Positions 7,188 through 11,469 of a stretch of DNA of 11,469 bases are shown here, one piece after another. The DNA comes from CAZEFK01 sp964511405 (lineage in GTDB: Bacteria; Pseudomonadota; Alphaproteobacteria; Elsterales; Elsteraceae). A program made the position numbers and the translations under genes. The stretch spans positions 1 through 11,469 of the forward strand of contig CAZEFK010000223.1 of the NCBI GenBank assembly GCA_964511405.1. Reading direction: 5' to 3'. Position 1 is the stretch's first letter, and each line of letters starts with the position of its first letter. The notes under the pieces were generated by a model that was given only the letters and a program-made list of their open reading frames with translations, had not been told where the DNA came from and did not search any database.

Positions 7188-7559
7188 ATGACACGGGTTC
7201 TTATCCTCGACGACGATCCCAATATCGGCGACAGCCTGGTCCGTGGCCTGCGCGGCCGCGGATGGACGGTGTCGGCCGAGACCGATGCCAAGCGTGCCGT
7301 CGAACGCCACGCCACCGAGCCGTTCCATGTGATCGTGACCGACATCATGATGCCGGGCATGGACGGCAACCGGTTGATCCGCATCCTCCGCGACGCGCCG
7401 CGGCGACCGGCCATCGTCGCCATGACCGGGGAGCCGCCGCAGTTCGGCTTCGACTTCCTGGAAACGGCCCGCGAGCTTGGCGCCGACGCCACCATCGCCA
7501 AGCCGTTCCGGGCCGAGGAGCTGGCCGCGCTGATCGGTCAGCTGGCGCTCGCCGACTAG
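7188..7559 (+). CDS. Single-domain response regulator (receiver only), orphan
   Basis: Stand-alone CheY-like receiver of 123 residues with no output domain. It carries the acidic cluster D8-D10 in LILDDDP, phosphoacceptor D52 in VIVTDIMMPGMDG, switch residue T80 in IVAMTGEP, and the conserved lysine K105 in TIAKPF, so it should accept a phosphoryl group. No histidine kinase is adjacent; the only kinase in the window, NtrB, is already paired with NtrC. It probably works by protein-protein contact or in a phosphorelay. The ATG is preceded only by a poor Shine-Dalgarno (GGAT at about 13 nt). It lies 73 bp after the TPR gene and may have its own promoter, or be read through from that operon. Its stop lies within an inverted repeat shared with the convergent MFS gene. 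Confidence 0.9.
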   Translation: MTRVLILDDDPNIGDSLVRGLRGRGWTVSAETDAKRAVERHATEPFHVIVTDIMMPGMDGNRLIRILRDAPRRPAIVAMTGEPPQFGFDFLETARELGADATIAKPFRAEELAALIGQLALAD

Positions 7560-7576
7560 GATTAGGGCCTAGTCGG
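7552..7576. terminator. Perfect inverted repeat at the response regulator/MFS convergent junction
   Basis: CCGACTAGG (7552-7560) and CCTAGTCGG (7568-7576) form a perfect 9-bp stem around the 7-nt loop ATTAGGG. The TAG stop of the response regulator (7557-7559) is in the left arm and that of the MFS gene (7569-7571, minus strand) in the right arm. Because the two genes converge, a bidirectional terminator is the natural reading. There is no T-tract on either side, so it is not canonical. Confidence 0.5.
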
Positions 7577-8819
7577 GAGTGGGCAGGTGCGCCAACCCCG
7601 GCACCGGCGAGCGCGCGATCACCAGGAACTGCACGAGGAAGCCGGCGGCGGCCACCAGCAGGCAGGCGGGCAAGCCCCAGTTGCTGCCGATCAGGGCGCC
7701 GAGCGCCGCGCCGATCGGCCGGGCGCCCATCGTCGAGGTTGCGACCATCGCCGAGGCCCGGCCCAGCAGGCCGTCGGGCGTGACCGCCTGGCGCAGCGTG
7801 GTGGTGCTGATGACCCACAGCACGGGCCCGGCCCCGAACAGGAAGAAGCTCACGCCCGCCAACCAGGGCGACGGCGCCCAGATCGTCAGCGCCATCGTGA
7901 TCGCCGCGGCCAGACCAGCGGTCGGCCCGATGGCCACGATCAAGCCGAACGGCAGACGGCGCGCCAGCGCCTGCGACAGCAGCGCCCCCACCACCATGCC
8001 CAGTCCATAGCACCCGATCGTGGCGCCGACCGCAGCAGCGGTCAGGCCCAGCGCATGCACGGCATAGGGCACGTAGGCCGCCTGCAGCACGAACCAGGCG
8101 GTATTGAAGACCACCGCCGTCAGCAGCACCGGCCGAAGCAGCCGATGACCGAGCACGAAACCGGCGCCGTCGCGCAGCTCGCGCAGCAGGTGCCGGCGCG
8201 CTGACGCCGGCCGCGCCGGTTCCGGCAATCCGGCAAGCAGCAGGGCGGCGGCGCCCGACAGCCCGGCTGCGAGGGCGAAGGCGGCCGGGGCCCCGGTCCA
8301 GCCGACCAGCGCGCCACCCAGCGACGGGCCGGCCGCGAAGGCCACGCTGCGCGCCAGCTCGAGCCGGCCGTTGGCCGCCGAGAGCCGGGCCCGCGGCACC
8401 AAGGCCGGCACCAGCGCCGGCGCGGCCACGGTATAGGCGACGGTGCCGGCGGCGCCGATGAAGCCCAGCAGGCCGAGCAGCGGCAGATCGAGCCGCCCGG
8501 CCGCCAGCAGCGCCAGCACCGCCAGCAGCGATGCCGCCCGCACGGCCTCGGCCCCGGCCATCAGCCGGCGGCGCGAGGCTCGGTCGGCGACCAGGCCGGC
8601 CGGGAACGACAGCAGCAGGAAGGGCAAGGTCTGCAGCGCCTGCAGCAGCCCGGTCGCCCCGGCCCCGGCGCCGAAGGCCAGGACCGCCACCAGCGGCACG
8701 GCCGCGAGCCCGACCTGCTCCGCCGACTGGGCGAGCAGGTTGGACCAGGCGAGACGGGTGAATCCGGCCGGGAGCACCGCGGCCGGCTGGTCGGCTTCGG
8801 CAATGGGGGCAACGGACAT
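7569..8819 (-). CDS. MFS transporter, EntS/MFS_3-like exporter
   Basis: Inner-membrane protein of 416 residues, usual for a 12-helix major facilitator. Hydrophobic segments recur throughout, for example about 36-52, 60-80, 92-108, 112-140, 157-198, 228-250, 258-282, 291-315, 317-340 and 365-402. The loop 2-3 signature GLVADRASRRRLM (75-87) is MFS motif A. The segment TTTLRQAVTPDGLLGRASAM (339-358) matches the TLRQ..P..LLGR.NA pattern of the EntS/MFS_3 group, which includes siderophore and drug exporters. The substrate is not readable: no siderophore gene, and no linked regulator gene, is present. The ATG at 8817-8819 is preceded by GAGG at about 10 nt. The frame stays open far upstream over glmS, but that is a GC effect. 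It is divergent from the small protein-glmS pair. Confidence 0.88.
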   Translation of the reverse strand: MSVAPIAEADQPAAVLPAGFTRLAWSNLLAQSAEQVGLAAVPLVAVLAFGAGAGATGLLQALQTLPFLLLSFPAGLVADRASRRRLMAGAEAVRAASLLAVLALLAAGRLDLPLLGLLGFIGAAGTVAYTVAAPALVPALVPRARLSAANGRLELARSVAFAAGPSLGGALVGWTGAPAAFALAAGLSGAAALLLAGLPEPARPASARRHLLRELRDGAGFVLGHRLLRPVLLTAVVFNTAWFVLQAAYVPYAVHALGLTAAAVGATIGCYGLGMVVGALLSQALARRLPFGLIVAIGPTAGLAAAITMALTIWAPSPWLAGVSFFLFGAGPVLWVISTTTLRQAVTPDGLLGRASAMVATSTMGARPIGAALGALIGSNWGLPACLLVAAAGFLVQFLVIARSPVPGLAHLPTPD

Positions 8820-8975
8820 GGCGGGCGGCCTCACGCTCGGATTGGAAGGCCCACCGGTATGCGCCGGCAATGCGGTTCCGGCATTCCGATTGTTGCTCCG
8901 CGCCGGCTCTGGTCGATCTGCCCGAATTCGGGCAAATTTCTTGCTGCTTGGCCCATCTCGATCGATCGTCCGCCC
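8820..8975. promoter_or_regulatory. Divergent intergenic region between the MFS gene and the 90-aa ORF
   Basis: These 156 bp should hold the promoters for the MFS gene (leftward) and for the small ORF plus glmS (rightward). No convincing -35/-10 pair was found on either strand. Structures seen are a perfect 16-bp palindrome (8919-8934), a 10-bp palindrome CGATCGATCG (8959-8968) just before the small ORF, and a GCCGG/CCGGC inverted repeat around 8863-8882. The plus-strand frame of the small ORF stays open back to an ATG at 8859, so part of this stretch could be coding if that start were used. Confidence 0.55.
8919..8934. promoter_or_regulatory. Perfect 16-bp palindrome, candidate operator
   Basis: TGCCCGAATTCGGGCA reads identically on both strands without a spacer. 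It lies 85 bp from the MFS start and 42 bp from the 90-aa ORF start. A dimeric HTH repressor or activator could control one or both divergent transcripts from here. The binding protein is unknown, and no regulator gene is adjacent. Confidence 0.45.
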
Positions 8976-9248
8976 ATGCACGAGCCCAGCGAGCTGCCCG
9001 AGCTGGTGGCCTACCTCGTCCGGACGAGCCGGCTGACGCCATCGGAGGCGGCCCGCCTGGTCGACGAGGTGCTGACCTTCCTCGCCGATCGCCCGGAGGA
9101 CTTCGTGCGCCGCCGCCATCGCGCCCTCCAGGCCGAAGGCGTGACCAACAGCGAGATCTATGCCCGCCTCCGGGCGGAGCTGGCACGCTGGCGGTTTCGT
9201 GCCCCGGACTACAGCGAACGGCAGATCCGGCGGCTCATCTATGGCTGA
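8976..9248 (+). CDS. Small arginine-rich protein of unknown function upstream of glmS
   Basis: I do not recognise a named family. The 90-residue product has 16 arginines and neither lysine nor cysteine, and looks wholly helical. Its parts are an N-terminal helix LPELVAYLVRTSRL (7-20), a second TPSEAARLVDEVLTFLADRP (21-40), a basic patch FVRRRHRALQAEG (43-55), and a C-terminal block SEIYARLRAELARWRF with YSERQIRRLIYG (59-74, 79-90). The ending resembles a compact HTH-like or RNA/protein-binding fold, but that is a guess. The start at ATG 8976 follows from the protein-like sequence beginning MHEPSELPEL. A longer version from ATG 8859 (129 aa) has an unconvincing N-terminus with Cys and odd codons. 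No clear ribosome-binding site precedes it. It ends 12 bp before glmS, so co-transcription is likely. Confidence 0.72.
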   Translation: MHEPSELPELVAYLVRTSRLTPSEAARLVDEVLTFLADRPEDFVRRRHRALQAEGVTNSEIYARLRAELARWRFRAPDYSERQIRRLIYG

Positions 9249-9260
9249 GCGAGGACTGTC

Positions 9261-11078
9261 ATGTGCGGAATCGTGGGCTATATCGGCCGGCGCGATGCGA
9301 CGCCGATCCTGATCGAGGGGCTGCGCCGGGTCGAATACCGGGGCTATGATTCGGCCGGGATCGCGGTGCTGCGACCGGGTGGGCTCGAGGTCGCCAAATG
9401 CAAGGGCCGCGTCCGCGACCTCGAGGCGATCCTGCCCAAGCGGCTGAAGGGCGCCCCCGGCATCGCGCATACGCGCTGGGCAACCCATGGCGAGCCCAGC
9501 GACGGCAACGCCCACCCGCATTGCGACGCCGGCGGCCGCATCGCCATCGTCCATAACGGCATCATCGAGAACGCCGCGGCCCTGCGGGCGCGCCTGGCCG
9601 CGGCCGGCGTCGTCTTCCAGTCCGAGACCGACTCCGAGGTCTTGGCCCACCTGATTGCCGCGGCGCCCGCCGAGTCGCTGGCCGACGCGGTGCGCCACGC
9701 GCTGCGCGGCGTCACCGGGACCTACGCGCTGGCGGTGCTCGACGCGCGGCATCCGGAGGCGATCGTCGTCGCCCGCAACGGCGGCCCGGTCGTCCTGGGC
9801 GTGGGCGAGCGCGAGATGCTGGTCGCCTCGGACCCGGCGGCCCTGGTCGCCCACACCCGCACCGTGGTGCATCTGGACGACGGCGAGATCGCGGTCGTGC
9901 GGGCGGACGGCTTCGAAACCTCGACCATCGATGGCGGCCCCACCGCCAAAGTGCCGACCACCATCGACTGGACCGACGGCTCGTTCGACCGGGGCGATTT
10001 CGCGCACTTCATGCGCAAGGAGATCGCCGAGCAGCCGGAGGCGGTCCGGCGCACCCTGGGCGGCCGGCTGGAGCCTCGCTTCCAGACCAGCCATCTCGGC
10101 GGCATCGAGCTGACGGCTGGCGAACTGCTCGACATCCGGCGCGTCAAGATCCTGGGATGCGGCTCGGCCCATATCGCCGGCATGCTCGGCGCGCACCTGG
10201 TCGAGACCCTGGCCCGGCTGCCGGCGCAGGCCGAAGCGGCCTCGGAATTCCGCTACCGCAATCCGGTCATCGAGCGCGATACCCTGTATGTCGCCGTCAG
10301 CCAGTCGGGCGAGACCTTCGAGACCATCGCCGCGGTTCAGGAGATCAAGCGCAAGGGCGGCCGCGTGCTCGGCATCATCAACGTCGTCGGCAGCACGCTC
10401 GCCCGCGAATGCGGCCGCGGCATCTACCTCCATGCCGGGCCGGAGATCGCCGTCGTGTCGACCAAGACCTTCACGGCAACCGCGGTCGCCTTCGCGCTGC
10501 TGGCCCTGCATCTCGGCCGCATCCGCGACCTGTCGACGGCCGACGGCGGCCGGCTGCTCCGGGCCCTGGCGGCCCTGCCCGACCAGATCCAAGGCATCGT
10601 CGACCGCGATGCCGACCTCAAGCACCTGGCAGCCCGGCTCGGCGGCTGCGAGCACGCCTATTTCATCGGTCGGGCGGCCGGCTATACCGTGGCCCTGGAG
10701 GGTGCGCTCAAGCTCAAGGAAGTCAGTTACCTACACGCCGAAGCGTATCCCGCATCCGAGCTGAAGCATGGGCCCTTGGCCCTGATCACGCCCGAGACGC
10801 CGACCGTCGCCGTGGTCCCGCGCGACGACCTGTTCGCCAAGAACATCTCGACGATCGAGGAGATCCGGGCGCGGCGGGGACCGGTCCTGGCGATCACGCA
10901 TCCGGGCGATCTTCCGGTCGCGGTCGAGGCCCGCTTCGACGTGCCCGCATCCGTACCGGAACTCGACCCGATCCTGCTCAACATCCCGCTGCAGCTCCTG
11001 GCCTATCACGTGGCGCTGGAGCGGGGCTGCGACATCGACCGGCCGCGCAACCTGGCGAAGTCCGTGACCGTGGAGTAG
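9261..11078 (+). CDS. glmS: Glutamine-fructose-6-phosphate aminotransferase (isomerizing) GlmS
   Basis: Makes glucosamine-6-phosphate from fructose-6-phosphate and glutamine, the first step to UDP-GlcNAc for peptidoglycan and LPS. The 605 residues match the usual length (E. coli about 609). The N-terminal amidotransferase has catalytic Cys2 (MCGIVGYIG), YRGYDSAG (26-33), TRWATHG (71-77), HNGIIEN (98-104) and SETDSE (121-126). Two SIS domains follow. Sugar-site motifs are CGSA (300-303), SQSGET (347-352) and STK (400-402). The isomerase residues K484, E487, H503 and K600 are all present, and the end is LAKSVTVE. The first SIS motif, CGSAHIAG, departs from the usual CGT-S/A-Y pattern. The ATG has a good GAGG 6 nt upstream, and the gene follows the 90-aa ORF by 12 bp. 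No glmU is adjacent. Confidence 0.96.
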   Translation: MCGIVGYIGRRDATPILIEGLRRVEYRGYDSAGIAVLRPGGLEVAKCKGRVRDLEAILPKRLKGAPGIAHTRWATHGEPSDGNAHPHCDAGGRIAIVHNGIIENAAALRARLAAAGVVFQSETDSEVLAHLIAAAPAESLADAVRHALRGVTGTYALAVLDARHPEAIVVARNGGPVVLGVGEREMLVASDPAALVAHTRTVVHLDDGEIAVVRADGFETSTIDGGPTAKVPTTIDWTDGSFDRGDFAHFMRKEIAEQPEAVRRTLGGRLEPRFQTSHLGGIELTAGELLDIRRVKILGCGSAHIAGMLGAHLVETLARLPAQAEAASEFRYRNPVIERDTLYVAVSQSGETFETIAAVQEIKRKGGRVLGIINVVGSTLARECGRGIYLHAGPEIAVVSTKTFTATAVAFALLALHLGRIRDLSTADGGRLLRALAALPDQIQGIVDRDADLKHLAARLGGCEHAYFIGRAAGYTVALEGALKLKEVSYLHAEAYPASELKHGPLALITPETPTVAVVPRDDLFAKNISTIEEIRARRGPVLAITHPGDLPVAVEARFDVPASVPELDPILLNIPLQLLAYHVALERGCDIDRPRNLAKSVTVE

Positions 11079-11092
11079 CCGGATCCGCTACT
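11074..11092. terminator. Inverted repeat at the glmS/Coq10-like convergent junction
   Basis: AGTAGC (11074-11079) and GCTACT (11087-11092) form a perfect 6-bp stem around the 7-nt loop CGGATCC. The glmS TAG (11076-11078) and the minus-strand TAG of the next gene (11088-11090) sit in opposite arms. It is short and has no T-tract, so the terminator role is tentative. Confidence 0.3.
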
Positions 11093-11469
11093 GGACCTTG
11101 GCGGCTGCCGCCAGCAGCCGCCCATCGTCGCCGTAGAGCGCCCGCGCCCGCCCCTCGAAGGCCGCGACCATGCGTCGGACCGCTTCGTTGAACAGCACTT
11201 CGATGATCTTCTGGAGCATCCGGTTGCGGAACTCGAAATCCACCCAGAAGTCGATCTTGCAGCCCCCGTCCTCGGTCGGCTCGAACACCCAGTGGTTGTT
11301 CAGGTAGCGGAACGGGCCCTCGGCATAGGCCACTTCGATCCGCTTCGGCGGATCGAGCTGCACGATCGAGGTGAAGCGCTCGCGCACCATCTTGAAGCCG
11401 ATCACCAGGTCGGCGCGGACCACAGATCCCTCGCGCGAGCGGATGCGCGCCGCCAGGCACCAGGGCAGG
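11088..11469 (-). CDS. ratA: Coq10/RatA-family START-domain protein (partial, N-terminus beyond window)
   Basis: The C-terminal 126 residues of a START/SRPBCC-fold protein. Reading enters the window as LPWCLAARIRSREGSVVRADLVIGFK, followed by MVRERFTSIVQL, AYAEGPFRYLNNHWVFEP, KIDFWVDFEFRNRMLQKII and the hallmark LFNEAVRRMVAAFEGRARALYG. This matches the Coq10/RatA family, small proteins of about 150 residues; the first 20-25 residues are missing beyond the window edge. Mitochondrial Coq10 binds ubiquinone and supports respiration; E. coli RatA is annotated as a ribosome-association toxin. The alphaproteobacterial form is more likely a quinone or lipid carrier than a toxin (inference). There is no antitoxin partner in view. 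A GTG at 11421-11423 is internal, not the start, because family similarity continues upstream. The gene converges on glmS with a 9-bp gap. Confidence 0.9.
   Translation of the reverse strand, partial: LPWCLAARIRSREGSVVRADLVIGFKMVRERFTSIVQLDPPKRIEVAYAEGPFRYLNNHWVFEPTEDGGCKIDFWVDFEFRNRMLQKIIEVLFNEAVRRMVAAFEGRARALYGDDGRLLAAAAKVQ

Noticed and set aside
4790..7501. Very long minus-strand open frame (903 codons) opposite pncC, the TPR gene and the response regulator
   Set aside because: The plus strand encodes recognisable proteins throughout. The antisense frame has low-complexity Arg/Gly/Gln/Ala composition typical of GC-driven open shadow frames.
8859..8975. Longer start (ATG 8859) for the small protein before glmS
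   Set aside because: The added 39 residues look non-coding (scattered Cys, Trp and Pro, less biased codons) and would cover the palindromic region. I kept ATG 8976, though the longer form is not strictly excluded.
9249..9260. glmS ribozyme or long regulated leader upstream of glmS
   Set aside because: Only 12 bp separate the small ORF stop from the glmS ATG, and the ribozyme is typical of Gram-positive bacteria, not this group.
8820..10655. Upstream extension of the MFS frame across the glmS antisense strand (over 1000 codons in total)
   Set aside because: The MFS protein has a natural N-terminus at 8819 with a Shine-Dalgarno; the extension is antisense to a full-length glmS and has no recognisable domain.
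11088..11469. Toxin-antitoxin system based on the RatA-family name
   Set aside because: The sequence is a Coq10-like START domain; no antitoxin gene is visible, and the toxin label is an annotation legacy for most family members.

Overview
The window reads as chromosomal DNA of a high-GC alphaproteobacterium, probably Rhodospirillales-like. The evidence is strong G/C bias at third codon positions, a fused ispDF gene, the dusB(nifR3)-ntrB-ntrC cluster, and a Coq10/RatA-type START protein nearby. That assignment is inferred from gene content and order, not from a database match. No rRNA, tRNA, CRISPR array, insertion sequence or phage gene was seen, and no gene-free stretch exceeds 160 bp.

Left part (1-2798, all minus strand): dusB, ntrB and ntrC, read right to left. 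dusB and ntrB are 3 bp apart, and ntrB/ntrC overlap by 4 bp, so they look like one operon. It couples a tRNA dihydrouridine synthase to the nitrogen-regulation two-component pair. ntrC leaves the window just after its GAFTGA loop. A 149-bp divergent region (2799-2947) holds a good sigma70-like promoter for dusB, with an 8-bp direct repeat overlapping its -35 box, and a much weaker candidate for ispDF.

Middle part (2948-7114, plus strand): ispDF (isoprenoid precursor synthesis), pgpA (phosphatidylglycerophosphatase), pncC (CinA C-terminal/NMN deamidase type) and a long TPR-glycosyltransferase-like protein. Each junction is a 4-bp GTGA or ATGA overlap, so the four genes form one tightly coupled unit. 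After a 73-bp gap with a strong imperfect hairpin comes an orphan single-domain response regulator (7188-7559).

Right part (7569-11469): an MFS exporter on the minus strand converges on the response regulator. Facing away from it, across a 156-bp region with a perfect 16-bp palindrome, is an unrecognised 90-aa arginine-rich protein followed 12 bp later by glmS, which makes glucosamine-6-phosphate. glmS converges on a partial Coq10/RatA START-domain gene on the minus strand. Both convergent junctions share a geometry: 9 bp between the stop codons, both stops TAG, and an inverted repeat with a 7-nt loop that carries a stop codon in each arm.

Overall this is mostly a housekeeping locus. From general knowledge of alphaproteobacterial gene order, pncC and the coq10-like gene are often close together. 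Here about 6 kb (TPR-glycosyltransferase, response regulator, MFS, small ORF, glmS) lies between them, and that segment is the accessory and most interesting part. No complete undescribed system is evident. The best candidates for something new are the 90-aa protein leading glmS, the palindrome next to it, and the TPR-glycosyltransferase coupled to pgpA-pncC.
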